This document shows, piece after piece, positions 46,465 to 54,864 of a stretch of DNA of 64,000 nucleotides. The DNA is from Clostridium sp. DSM 17811 (GTDB lineage Bacteria; Bacillota; Clostridia; Clostridiales; Clostridiaceae). The stretch is from assembly GCF_018861905.1 (NCBI RefSeq), contig NZ_JAHLDU010000004.1, positions 227,908 to 291,907 on the forward strand. The letters are read 5' to 3'. The notes beneath the pieces were generated by a model, which made no database searches, was not told the DNA's origin, and saw only the letters and a program-made list of their open reading frames with translations. How positions within the stretch are numbered: position 1 is the first letter of the stretch; each line of letters opens with the position of its first letter. The translations under genes were made by a program, and so were the position numbers.

Positions 46465-47403
46465 TTATTTCACAAATTCTTTCTTTATGGAGTCAAGTAA
46501 TAATTCTCTTCCTATTGGAGAATAACCTTGTGCAAAATATGGAGAACTAGGAAGCAGTGTAACATTTCCAGCTTTTACAGCTCTCATGCTTTTCCAAACA
46601 GAACTACTTAATAAATCTTTTTTATCCACATCAGTTGCTATAACTACAATATGATCAACATCAATTGATGATAAACCCTCCATAGTTACTACTGGTAAAC
46701 TTATTCCCTCTTGTTTTGGCATGTTTGCCGGTTGGGGTAATTTCATATCTGATAATAACATTGAACCTATAGCTGCATCGCTAAAAATATAATATTTGCC
46801 TGAACTAGCGAGTACGGTAAGGTAAGTTTGCGTGCCATTAGTTTTCTTTATTTCATTACCTATTGTTATAGCTTTTTTATCGTAAGCTATTAACCATTTC
46901 TGAACATCTTTTTCTTGTCCAAATAGTTTGGAGATATTTGTTAGTTTTGATCTCCAATCGTTAGCATAATCTTTAAGCATTACAACAGGTGCAATAGCTT
47001 TTAATTGTTCATATATTTTTGTTTGCCTCTCACTCATTATAATTAAATCTGGATCAAGTTTTAGGATGGCTTCCATATCCATAGTTTCCATCATTGAAAA
47101 ACCTACAAGTTTAGAAGAACTCAATTTATCTTTTAGGTAACTTGGCTTTTCCGTAGTTTTATAAGAATCAGCATTGGCTGTACCTATTGGTGTGTGATTT
47201 AAAATTAATAATTCCTCTGTTGATCCAGATATATCAACTATACGTTTAGGACTTGTGGGTATAGTTACATTGCCTTTCATTGTACTAACCACTTTAGTAG
47301 CACTTACTTTCTTAACAGGTTCTACACCTTTTGAACAACCTGCAAAAACAGTAACAGAAATTAAAGCGGATGTTAATACTACGAATAATATTTTTTTCTT
47401 CAT
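46465..47403 (-). CDS. Iron-siderophore substrate-binding lipoprotein
   Basis: The 312-residue protein has a lipoprotein signal peptide (MKKKILFVVLTSALISVTVF) ending in the lipobox FAGC at about residue 22. The rest is a helical-backbone periplasmic-binding fold (PKRIVDISGSTEELLILN near 53; ILKLDPDLIIMSER near 113). It captures ferric siderophore outside the cell. It is the first gene of the operon: AGGAGGATTTTC precedes ATG, and a Fur box lies about 90 bases further up. The particular siderophore is unknown. Confidence 0.9.
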   Translation of the reverse strand: MKKKILFVVLTSALISVTVFAGCSKGVEPVKKVSATKVVSTMKGNVTIPTSPKRIVDISGSTEELLILNHTPIGTANADSYKTTEKPSYLKDKLSSSKLVGFSMMETMDMEAILKLDPDLIIMSERQTKIYEQLKAIAPVVMLKDYANDWRSKLTNISKLFGQEKDVQKWLIAYDKKAITIGNEIKKTNGTQTYLTVLASSGKYYIFSDAAIGSMLLSDMKLPQPANMPKQEGISLPVVTMEGLSSIDVDHIVVIATDVDKKDLLSSSVWKSMRAVKAGNVTLLPSSPYFAQGYSPIGRELLLDSIKKEFVK

Positions 47404-47490
47404 GAAAATCCTCCTAAATTGTTTAAGTTAATATGTATAAAAATAATGATTTAGCAAATTGCAAATTATCATTTTAAATGAGAATGAAAT

Positions 47491-47505
47491 TAAGAATCAT
47501 TATCA
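47491..47505 (-). promoter_or_regulatory. Fur box upstream of the siderophore operon
   Basis: TAAGAATCATTATCA matches the 7-1-7 Fur consensus TGATAATnATTATCA in 12 of 15 positions. An overlapping weaker half-match (TGAGAATGAAATTAA) lies at 47479-47493. Confidence 0.75.
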
Positions 47506-47660
47506 GTCAAACACAATGTTTATTATAGCAGAACTATTAAGTATGTCAATAATTTGTTTTGAACCTAGAATATATCTTCAAAAGGGTAAGAAACTTATAA
47601 ACAAAAAAATATTTTAAATAGTTTAATTATATGGTATAATATTAAAGGTTCTTAATATAT

Positions 47661-47752
47661 GGAGAGATGTCCGAGTGGCCTATGGTACCTGCCTCGAAAA
47701 CAGGCGAACGGGTTATTCCGTTCCGGGAGTTCAAATCTCCCTCTCTCCGCCA
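47661..47752 (+). tRNA. tRNA-Ser (anticodon CGA)
   Basis: The gene spans 92 bases with acceptor arms GGAGAGA and TCTCTCC, anticodon loop CTCGAAA, a long variable arm (AACGG/CCGTT), a T-stem GGGAG/CTCCC with TTCAAAT loop, and an encoded CCA. The class II shape fits serine. Oddity: the last anticodon-stem pair is C-A (CCTGC with ACAGG) where T-A is usual. Confidence 0.9.
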
Positions 47753-47762
47753 AAGTTAAAGG

Positions 47763-47791
47763 CTCTAGCTGATTATGCTAGAGTTTTTTTT
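47763..47791 (+). terminator. Rho-independent terminator of tRNA-Ser
   Basis: CTCTAGC/GCTAGAG around TGATTAT is followed by eight T. Confidence 0.9.
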
Positions 47792-47849
47792 AGTGCATTT
47801 TTGTTAAAAATAGGATTTGTGGCTCCAGTTTGAAGACAAAACAAGAAAG

Positions 47850-48034
47850 AGCCTATTAGCAGTAAAGTAGAAGACAAGCTCCTAAGATAACAGAAGAGCA
47901 AGTAAAGGGCTTGGTTTTAATGCTCAGAGGGTTTGTAAAAGAGCGAGATATGCTAGTGTAAGAAGACTATACGGAATTATGTTGATAAGGTAGTTGTTTT
48001 TAAAGACCACGTTGAAGTAATAACATGTATTTAG
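47850..48034 (+). pseudogene. Remnant of a large serine recombinase (C-terminal end)
   Basis: In one frame the DNA encodes PKITEEQVKGLVLMLRGFV followed by KERDMLV and a stop. After a +1 shift at about 47963 it encodes KTIRNYVDKVVVFKDHVEV, then a stop. The second phrase is the typical end of large serine recombinases (element integrases and excisionases). At least one more frame change lies upstream, near 47880. It sits directly after the tRNA-Ser terminator, a plausible integration site. No catalytic domain remains, so it is inactive. Confidence 0.7.
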
Positions 48035-48349
48035 GGAAATATAGATATAACTTAAGATGGAATACTTAAAAAAATGTATGTTGAACCTTGTCGAAAATGA
48101 TAGCTAATAACGTTATTTAGGTATGATACAATTATACCGTTAATTTTATATTACATAAACATTCTAATAAATTATAGATAGAATAGTGATGCCATTGAAA
48201 TAGGATATATTACTTTGGTCAGAGCTTTAAAATTATAGAGATACGTTGATTATACTCATAATTTCTTATTAAAGTAACCTTGTTACAATGAAATTTGTAA
48301 TACTAACAATTGCCTTTATTTAAAAAGAAAATAAAAGGAGCTAATTTAA
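48035..48349. other. AT-rich spacer with no gene
   Basis: No open frame of note. A small TTACAAT/ATTTGTAA-like dyad near 48283-48300 lies before the amylase gene. The promoter of the amylase must be here but is not clear. Confidence 0.5.
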
Positions 48350-49777
48350 ATGAATAGAACTATAATGCAATTTTTCGAATGGAATCTTCCATCAGATGGA
48401 GGACACTGGAACTTTTTAAAAGAACATAGTAAATCTTTAAGTGATGTAGGCATAAATACTATTTGGCTGCCACCAGCATATAAAGGTGCAGGTGGCAGTA
48501 ACGATACAGGTTATGGCGTTTATGACTTATATGATCTTGGTGAATTTGATCAAAAGGGAAGTAAACGAACTAAATATGGTACAAAGGATGAATATATAAA
48601 TGCAATAGCTGAGGCCCATAAAAATAACATTCAGATATTAGCAGATATAGTACTTAACCAAAAAGGGGGAGCAGATAAAACTGAATGGGTAAGGGTAGCT
48701 AAAGTAGACCCAGATGACCGAAATAATAAAATATCTGATGAATATGATATAAAAGCATGGACTAAGTTCAACTTCTCTGGAAGAAATAATAAATACTCCG
48801 ATTTTAAATGGAACTGGAAACATTTTGATGGGGTAGATTGGGATGAGAATAAAAAGGAAAGTGCTATATATCAATTTACGGGGCTCGGTAAGAGCTGGGA
48901 TGAAGGAGTAGATGATGAAAATGGTAACTATGATTATCTTATGCTTACAGATATAGATGTTAGTTCACCTGTAGTATATGATGAAATCTTAAAGTGGGCA
49001 TTATGGTACATTGAAATAGCAGATCTTGATGGGTTTAGATTAGATGCAGTAAAGCATATAGACTTTGAATTTTTTAAAAGATTTATAAATGACATAAGAA
49101 AGATTGCAAAAAAAGAACTTTTTACAGTAGGCGAATATTGGAGTACGGATCTTGATGTTTTAAAACAATATATTGAGAACACTGACCACACATTTAATAT
49201 ATTTGATATTCCACTTCATTATAATTTTGTATCAGCTGCAAATGAGAAAGAGAACTATGATCTAAGAGAGTTAATGTCAAATACATTAATAAGTTGTTAT
49301 CCCGAAAATTCAGTTACTTTTGTAGACAACCATGATACCCAACCTGGACAGTCACTTGAATCTTGGGTAGACAATTTATTTAAGTTGCAGGCTTATACTT
49401 TCATTTTAACAAGACAAGAAGGTATCCCTTGTATTTTCTTTGGAGATTATTATGGAATGCCAACTAATGATATTGCTCCGCTAAAAGATCAATTAGATAA
49501 ATTATTAAAAGCAAGGAAAGAGTCTGCTTATGGGGATCAACATGATTATTTCGATGATGCCCATATTGTGGGTTGGACAAGAGAAAATGGACTAGCTGCT
49601 CTAATTTCTAATGCAAATGATGGTGGTTCTAAGAAAATGTTTGTTGGAGGAAAGCTTTCAGGTAAAGTTTTTGTAGATGTAACTGGTAACATTTCTGGAG
49701 AAATTGAAATAGATGCGGATGGTAATGGTGATTTCACTGTTAACGAGAACTCGTACTCAGTATGGTGTATCAAGTAA
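48350..49777 (+). CDS. Cytoplasmic alpha-amylase (GH13)
   Basis: The 475-residue protein has no signal peptide; MNRTIMQFFEWNLPSDGGHW is a typical start of intracellular bacterial alpha-amylases. GH13 motifs: ADIVLNQ (region I), GFRLDAVKHI with the nucleophile aspartate, VGEYW with the acid/base glutamate, and FVDNHDTQ. A C-terminal beta domain follows. It hydrolyses internal alpha-1,4-glucans to maltodextrins. ATG 48350 follows AAAAGGAGCTAATTTAA. It is intact, in an otherwise decayed stretch, and has no other glycan genes beside it, which suggests it came as a passenger or survived rearrangement. Confidence 0.92.
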   Translation: MNRTIMQFFEWNLPSDGGHWNFLKEHSKSLSDVGINTIWLPPAYKGAGGSNDTGYGVYDLYDLGEFDQKGSKRTKYGTKDEYINAIAEAHKNNIQILADIVLNQKGGADKTEWVRVAKVDPDDRNNKISDEYDIKAWTKFNFSGRNNKYSDFKWNWKHFDGVDWDENKKESAIYQFTGLGKSWDEGVDDENGNYDYLMLTDIDVSSPVVYDEILKWALWYIEIADLDGFRLDAVKHIDFEFFKRFINDIRKIAKKELFTVGEYWSTDLDVLKQYIENTDHTFNIFDIPLHYNFVSAANEKENYDLRELMSNTLISCYPENSVTFVDNHDTQPGQSLESWVDNLFKLQAYTFILTRQEGIPCIFFGDYYGMPTNDIAPLKDQLDKLLKARKESAYGDQHDYFDDAHIVGWTRENGLAALISNANDGGSKKMFVGGKLSGKVFVDVTGNISGEIEIDADGNGDFTVNENSYSVWCIK

Positions 49778-49812
49778 GAGAGCTTGAATATGTAATAATA
49801 TCTTCTTTACAT

Positions 49813-50210
49813 ATGGTATGTAACAGAGAGTATAATGAAGCAGCTAAATATCACGAGGAATCAGGTAGTGATTAACTTTATTATATAAAAAAACGAATAA
49901 TGGGAAAAAACATTTTGTAAATTGTAGTGCATTATATATTAATGAAGATAACAAAGTTTTGAGCATAGGTAGAAACATAAGTGCTGACGAAAAATTAAAT
50001 ATATCAATGGAAATGTTCATAATGAAAAAGAGCACTCTTATAGAGATTGTGAATAAGTGTATACAGACAGGAAGTTATAACTCAATAAAGGCTCCTATAT
50101 ACAATGAGGTATCGAAGTTTAATCTAAATGCATATGAATTCAAAGGGTACCTTCAATGTGTAAATTCGCTTCAGAATTATTATAAAACTAGTATGGATAT
50201 GTTAAACTAA
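49813..50210 (+). pseudogene. Broken gene of unknown function
   Basis: A frame from ATG 49813 (MVCNREYNEAAKYHEESGSD) stops at 49873. A second frame, without a normal start, runs on from there as KKTNNGKKHFVNCSALYINE and continues through SIGRNISADEKLNI to the stop at 50210. The pair reads like one protein of about 130 residues broken by a frameshift. The last 83 codons are open and could be translated from TTG 49959, but no ribosome site precedes it. Not recognised. Confidence 0.45.
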
Positions 50211-50235
50211 TTATGAATATTGCATATAAAGATAA

Positions 50236-50256
50236 AGACCTAGAAAGTCTAGGTCT
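50236..50256. terminator. Hairpin after the broken gene
   Basis: AGACCTAGA and TCTAGGTCT around AAG. The T-tail is weak. Confidence 0.55.
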
Positions 50257-50312
50257 AATTAGTATAACAAAATATTATCTTAGAACTTGTTAGTATTATA
50301 TGTACAAAAAAT

Positions 50313-50342
50313 GATGATAAGATTTATTTCAACCTTATCATC
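50313..50342 (-). terminator. Terminator of the reverse pseudogene
   Basis: GATGATAAG/CTTATCATC is followed on the minus strand by a run of six T. Confidence 0.65.
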
Positions 50343-50354
50343 AAATACAAAAAC

Positions 50355-50570
50355 TTACTCTACATAGTTACCAAAGAGTAGGTTTAGATCTGTTGTACCT
50401 TTATTTATAGCGGTTATATCTCTAATCCAATACTGGTCTATTAACTCTTCGTTAAGCACATTGCTGGTAATAGTAGCTTCAATTTAATTTGGAGAGTTTG
50501 ATATTTTATCTTTTTCTGTTTCAAGGTTATTGTTGGGTACTGTTTGGGTACTGAGAATATAAAATAGTAC
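50355..50570 (-). pseudogene. Reverse-strand gene fragment with an internal stop
   Basis: The minus strand reads LSTQTVPNNNLETEKDKIS, a TAA stop, then IEATITSNVLNEELIDQYWI and on to LLFGNYVE and a stop at 50355. A terminator follows, so it was once a real 3' end. Not recognised. Confidence 0.45.
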
Positions 50571-50641
50571 CCAATTTTAATTAAAGATACAACAAGAAAA
50601 AGGTTTATAAGTGTTGAGATACAAGTGATTAATAAGAAGTA

Positions 50642-50833
50642 CTAAAAGTTAAAACAAGCTATTATTGCTTCTTTGTATTTTTCTTGATTTTCTGCAATCA
50701 GCACATATTTTAGGTTCATTTTCGAATTCTTTTTCTTTGTAGAATTAATGTACCGTATAAGACTATCAAATGCCTCATCAGTATTAAATGTTGTAATTTT
50801 AATATTTATATTTAATAATAGTTTTATAAATAG
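50642..50833 (-). pseudogene. Reverse-strand gene fragment without a start
   Basis: There are 63 open codons with no start codon near the upstream edge, where TAA closes the frame. They include ITTFNTDEAFDSLIRYINS and YVLIAENQEKYKEAIIACF. It looks like the C-terminal end of a lost protein. Not recognised. Confidence 0.4.
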
Positions 50834-50925
50834 TTAGTGAGTTTTTCATTGTTAATAATCTCATTTTAAGAGAGTTGTAAATATAAGATTAACAATTATT
50901 TAAACACAAGATTTAGAGGGGGAAG

Positions 50926-51239
50926 GTGCTAATCATACAATATAAAAAAGATAAAGAAAGGTTAAACCAAATACTTTTAACAAGTTATCAATAGTATGTA
51001 AACTTATAAAATACCATGATCATAAAATAGAGGCTACAACAGAGGGTGTTTCTACGGCTATTGAACTTATCGGGAAAGGAAATATGCATTACCTTCTTCA
51101 AGTACAAACTGCAGACTTATTATCTCATGCGCCTAAATATTATAATGTTGTAATACCTACATTAAGAAGCATACAAATTATATATAAAGAAAACTTTAAT
51201 AAGCAATTTAATAAAGTTCTATCATTTTCTATAGAATAA
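50926..51239 (+). pseudogene. Frameshifted gene of unknown function
   Basis: From GTG 50926, just after AGGGGGAAG, the frame encodes VLIIQYKKDKERLNQILLTS and then stops. After a one-base shift the DNA encodes KLSIVCKLIKYHDHKIEAT and is open to 51239 (ending KQFNKVLSFSIE), including EGVSTAIELIGKGNMHYLLQ. Together they make about 100 residues. The single frameshift suggests recent loss. I do not recognise the family. Confidence 0.5.
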
Positions 51240-51600
51240 AATTGTACAGAGTAAAGTTTTATATATTTTCATTTCATTATATAAGTTATTTTACTTCAAC
51301 TCTATTGATACTGTATTAGATTTACAAGACATACAATATAATTAACAAAACAACTGCATATAAAAATAATTGAAGTAGTTATGATAAAAATTATTGAAAA
51401 AATTACAAATAAGATATTTTTTTTCTAAAACCTATTTATGACGTGATTTCAATGAAGAAGAATTTTTCGAGTTTTGGGATCATGAAAAGAAGCAGTGAAG
51501 TAAGTATAAAAATATTGAGAAAATAAAATTGCTATTTGCAACGGTTTGATGGCTATTTAAAATCGGTTAAACTTGTTGATTACGAACCAGTTGTTCGCAG
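51240..51600. other. AT-rich stretch with no supported gene
   Basis: Only short open frames with frequent stops in all six frames. The GC content rises near 51540-51600, leading into the hairpins that follow. Confidence 0.5.
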
Positions 51601-51667
51601 GTTCTGACCTCTGTCAGACACACCATAAGCCCACCTAGAAGCCATAATGCTTCTGGGGGGTCTTTGT
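51601..51667 (+). terminator. Two GC-rich hairpins, the second terminator-like
   Basis: TCTGAC/GTCAGA (51603-51618) is followed by CCCACCTAGAAGC with GCTTCTGGGGGG (51630-51660, loop CATAAT), then TCTTTGTTATTT. They are much richer in GC than the flanks, and no coding frame leads into them. Confidence 0.6.
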
Positions 51668-51843
51668 TATTTATATAATTATTAGCAAAGTAGTATAGTG
51701 CAGTAATTGAGATGGAGTTTTTTTAGTTTTAATCATAGTAAAACTAAAAGATATTATGTTAAAACTTGTAGTGCAATAAAAGTAGATGAGCTTATCATAA
51801 TATTTTCCATTTGCAGAAAATATTGAATTGTAATAGTTTAAAT

Positions 51844-51924
51844 ATGGTAAGCGAGTATGTTGATATGTTTACAGATGATTTGAAGAAGGATTTTGATAAA
51901 TTTAATGCATTGGAACAACTTTAA
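51844..51924 (+). pseudogene. Gene-tail fragment, unit 1 of a repeated tail-plus-hairpin
   Basis: Twenty-six open codons encode MVSEYVDMFTDDLKKDFDKF, then NALEQL and a stop. The ending resembles DISKFNHLDVL at 53011-53109, and both are followed by the same hairpin. A remnant only. Confidence 0.4.
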
Positions 51925-51975
51925 GATAATATAAAACATATTAAAATGTTATAAATAATAAAAATGTAAATATTA

Positions 51976-52018
51976 ATTTTAAGCATGAGGTTAGAGAAAT
52001 CTATCTTCAGGTTCTTTT
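51976..52018 (+). repeat. Hairpin repeat, copy 1
   Basis: It shares ATTTTAAGC, TGAGGTTAGAGAAATC and a T-rich end with 53124-53165. It folds as GAGGTTAGA with TCTATCTTC around GAAA. Confidence 0.7.
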
Positions 52019-52143
52019 ATTAGTTACTTTAAAGGAACTTTATGTCTTCAACTCGATTATTATGTTGAAACTTTGTAAAAGATGTTATAGTATATAAATA
52101 TATGAACATTATGTAAATGCATTATAATGGGGGGCAGAAATAT

Positions 52144-52902
52144 ATGAATAAAAAAATTGTGAGTTCGGTTCTTACAATGCTAATAATATTGGGATCAACA
52201 TCTATATCAGCTTTTGCTACAATGGATAATGGTACTGTTGTTATTGGGAGTAAATCGTTTGAATTAGCTTATGCTAATGATCCAGAAAATTCTACGGAAA
52301 TAACTAATGCAATAATTGAAGGTGGATTAATTTATGTTAAAGACTTTTCAGGAGATTGGTTAGACAATACTACAGGAGATATTGTACAGGCAAGTCTTGT
52401 TCCTGGTGAAGATGCAGAGCAAGTGGATACAGTCTCACCAGTAGATATTATATTAAAAGACACAAATAAAGCATTACTTTCTACTGGAGCTGGCGATACT
52501 GCTGTAAATAATGAATTATGGGTAAAATATTCTGACGGAACAGAGGAATTATTAGTAGTATGCCATGATGAGGAGGTGGATGTTAAAGATATAATTGCAG
52601 GAATATTTAATCCTCAATTAAGCAAAGATAAAAAGAAAGTTTATTTTATGTCTGAGGCTTGGGCTACTTCTGCTGCAATACATGTGGTAGATATAGAAAG
52701 CAAAAATCAACAATTTGTATGTCCAGGAAATTATTTGAGAATTATAGAAAAAGGACAGTATTCTGGAGACCTAATTGTTAATCAGCATAGATACAATGAT
52801 GCCCCTAACTATGGATCTTATGACAATTATTATATTGTGGATGAAAACGGAATACAATTGGAAGATTTAGGGGATGATCCAGCAGAGTTGGATGATTACT
52901 AA
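52144..52902 (+). CDS. Secreted protein of unknown function
   Basis: The protein is 252 residues from ATG 52144, eight bases after GGGGGG; an in-frame ATG at 52117 lies upstream of that ribosome site. A signal peptide (MNKKIVSSVLTMLIILG, then STSISAFA) is probably cut after Ala 25. The mature part opens with NGTVVIGSKSFELAYANDP and IEGGLIYVKDFSGDWLDN, an N-terminal module seen in several clostridial secreted proteins as far as I recall. Later strands (KVYFMSEAWATSAAIHVVDI) suggest a small beta-propeller-like repeat. The C-terminus is very acidic. It has its own terminator. Function unknown. Confidence 0.75.
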   Translation: MNKKIVSSVLTMLIILGSTSISAFATMDNGTVVIGSKSFELAYANDPENSTEITNAIIEGGLIYVKDFSGDWLDNTTGDIVQASLVPGEDAEQVDTVSPVDIILKDTNKALLSTGAGDTAVNNELWVKYSDGTEELLVVCHDEEVDVKDIIAGIFNPQLSKDKKKVYFMSEAWATSAAIHVVDIESKNQQFVCPGNYLRIIEKGQYSGDLIVNQHRYNDAPNYGSYDNYYIVDENGIQLEDLGDDPAELDDY

Positions 52903-52942
52903 TATGAATCTGAAATTTTTTTAATTTAGAAAACAGCCAATA

Positions 52943-52978
52943 AATAAAAGCTATAGGAATTTCCATATAGCTTTTATT
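52943..52978 (+). terminator. Rho-independent terminator of the secreted-protein gene
   Basis: AATAAAAGCTATA/TATAGCTTTTATT around GGAATTTCCA. Confidence 0.82.
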
Positions 52979-53010
52979 ACTTTAAAACCACTGAGCATTA
53001 TATTAATTTA

Positions 53011-53109
53011 TTGCCCAGTGATTTAAGTGGAGATATTAGCAAATTTAATCATTTAGATGTGTTAAATAAGAAAAACTTAAAGGTTAGATTGAAAATTAAT
53101 AAAGCGTAA
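53011..53109 (+). pseudogene. Gene-tail fragment, unit 2 of a repeated tail-plus-hairpin
   Basis: It encodes LPSDLSGDISKFNHLDVLNK, then KNLKVRLKINKA and a stop. It is comparable to unit 1 at 51844 and again precedes the shared hairpin. Confidence 0.4.
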
Positions 53110-53123
53110 AGAAGTAAAACGTA

Positions 53124-53165
53124 ATTTTAAGCCTGAGGTTAGAGAAATCCAACTTAAGACTTTTT
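53124..53165 (+). repeat. Hairpin repeat, copy 2
   Basis: Counterpart of 51976-52018. It folds as CTGAGGTTAGA with TCCAACTTAAG around GAAA and is followed by TTTTT, so it may act as a terminator. Confidence 0.7.
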
Positions 53166-53278
53166 ATTGTTTTTTTATAAAATTATATACGTTAATAATA
53201 TAAAATAATAAGGAAACTACTGGGATTTGTAAAATAGATTGATGAACTTGCGATATAAAGAGAGAGGGTGTTTAAAGG

Positions 53279-54016
53279 GTGAAATTTAATGAAATATTAG
53301 AAAATGAAACAAAAGTTGACCAAACAATTACTGTGTCTAATACGTATCCTGTATTTTTAAAAGTTCAGAAAGATATGAAGAATGGAATATATCTATACCA
53401 AGAATTAAAAAGCACAATACGCAGAAGTCACGAGTCAATAAGTGGATACAGTGAGAGATTTAATAATTCTCTTATTGAATTTTCAAGGAATATGTACTCA
53501 GTATATAAAAGTATGGGATATCCAATATATGAAAAACTAGTCGAGAGTCAAGATTATATGATAGAAAAAATAGCTTATAATAATTATAATGTACTCTTTC
53601 TTAAAAGCTATGATGAACTAATTTTATTAAATTATGTTCCTATAAATATAGAAATTAGCATTCTGGAACGATTTTTGATTCCAGATGAAATGTTACACAC
53701 TGCGGAGACTCGTTATAGAGGCGTTAATTATAAAGCAATCAATACTTTTAATGCATTTTTGTCATTTGCAGAAATAAATGATGGAGGGGTTAACAAAACT
53801 TTAAATATCGATTTTTTTGGTAATTTTAAAAGATCTATTGGTTATGATTCTAATTATATTAAACAATATAGAAAGATTCCTGAATTAGAGCAAGATGAAC
53901 AAAATTATACTTTTAATGAATTTAAGTTTTATATGTTTAGTAATATTATTATAATAAGTGGGTATAGCGCTGTCTTTATGGGGTTCTGTAAGAAGAATGA
54001 AGAATTAATTGAATGA
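53279..54016 (+). CDS. Hypothetical protein, 245 residues
   Basis: The protein starts at GTG 53279 behind GAGAGAGGGTGTTTAAAG. It is soluble-looking and rich in Tyr, Asn and Ile, with a helical N-terminal half (residues 30-110) and a more strand-like second half. Only the last 25 residues are hydrophobic (FSNIIIISGYSAVFMGF), which might touch the membrane. There is no signal peptide and no motif I recognise. The frame is intact and is followed by a terminator, so it is likely a real gene in the decayed region, with unknown role. Confidence 0.6.
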   Translation: MKFNEILENETKVDQTITVSNTYPVFLKVQKDMKNGIYLYQELKSTIRRSHESISGYSERFNNSLIEFSRNMYSVYKSMGYPIYEKLVESQDYMIEKIAYNNYNVLFLKSYDELILLNYVPINIEISILERFLIPDEMLHTAETRYRGVNYKAINTFNAFLSFAEINDGGVNKTLNIDFFGNFKRSIGYDSNYIKQYRKIPELEQDEQNYTFNEFKFYMFSNIIIISGYSAVFMGFCKKNEELIE

Positions 54017-54049
54017 ACCTACATCAGTAAATTAACATACAAAAAAACA

Positions 54050-54087
54050 AAATACTGAACTAAGAAGGATGTCCTTGTGCAGTATTT
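54050..54087 (+). terminator. Hairpin terminator after the hypothetical gene
   Basis: AAATACTG/CAGTATTT enclose an AAGGA/TCCTT stem. Confidence 0.7.
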
Positions 54088-54362
54088 CAAAACTATTTTA
54101 AGATTATAAAAGTGTATATTTAATCCTCATGAAAATATGCTAAAGGTATATGACATAATCTAATATATTTAATGTGTTTTTTGGGTTATGTATAATATTA
54201 TTTAGATCTAACACTGTACAGTCTGCAATTATTAGAAATTCAAACTAACTAGAGAAGAAGGTATCTTGCATTAAAAAAATATACCATGGGTAACTAGGTC
54301 AATATATATATAGAATATTACGTGTAAAACACTCTTCTTGTGAAATTTATTAATTTTAATGG

Positions 54363-54575
54363 TTGATAGTTAGAGATGTGAATGGTAGTGTAATTTTATT
54401 AGATTCCGTTAAGTATGAAATCAATTAGGATGAGGACTATGCTTTCCAAGAACTTAAAACGTGAATAAAGGGTGCAGTAGGAATATATATTAGTTGTGAA
54501 GATAAAAGAGGAGCTTTAATAAATATAGGTAATCTACATATTAAGAACATTAATATCTGTATACAACCAACGTAA
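54363..54575 (+). pseudogene. Gene remnant with two in-frame stops
   Basis: One frame reads LIVRDVNGSVILLDSVKYEI, then N and a stop, DEDYAFQELKT and a stop, then IKGAVGIYISCEDKRGALIN and on to CIQPT and a final stop. The continuity of plausible protein sequence across two stops marks a decayed gene. Not recognised. Confidence 0.5.
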
Positions 54576-54771
54576 AAAACATAGGTAATAACATATGATA
54601 TTTATTATAATGTATATCTTTTAAATTAGATATTTGATAACAAACTTTATGTTTTTATATGATACTTGATGATATTAGATATGAAGTAAGGTAGCTAAAA
54701 CCATTGAGTATACAAGACTATATAGTATTCAATGGTACTAGCTATCATTACATGTAAAGTACATAGCCTAA

Positions 54772-54831
54772 CTCGAAAACAGGCGAACGGGTTATGACCT
54801 TCCGGGGGTTCAAATCCCCCTTTCTCCGCCA
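54772..54831 (+). pseudogene. tRNA-Ser relic (anticodon loop to CCA)
   Basis: It matches the tRNA-Ser at 47661 from the anticodon loop CTCGAAA through the variable arm, T-arm and CCA, but has no acceptor 5' strand or D-arm. The T-stem is GGGGG/CCCCC instead of GGGAG/CTCCC, still paired, while the variable arm no longer pairs. It is therefore an old separate gene copy, not an exact recent duplication. Confidence 0.75.
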
Positions 54832-54835
54832 AATC

Positions 54836-54864
54836 AAAGAACTCGCTGGAAGGCGAGTTCTTTT
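54836..54864 (+). terminator. Terminator of the tRNA-Ser relic
   Basis: GAACTCGC/GCGAGTTC around TGGAAG, followed by TTTT. Confidence 0.8.

Noticed and set aside
47661..54831. Exact att-site duplication of tRNA-Ser
   Set aside because: The 54772 relic differs in the variable arm and T-stem, so it is not a simple duplicated attachment site of the tRNA at 47661.
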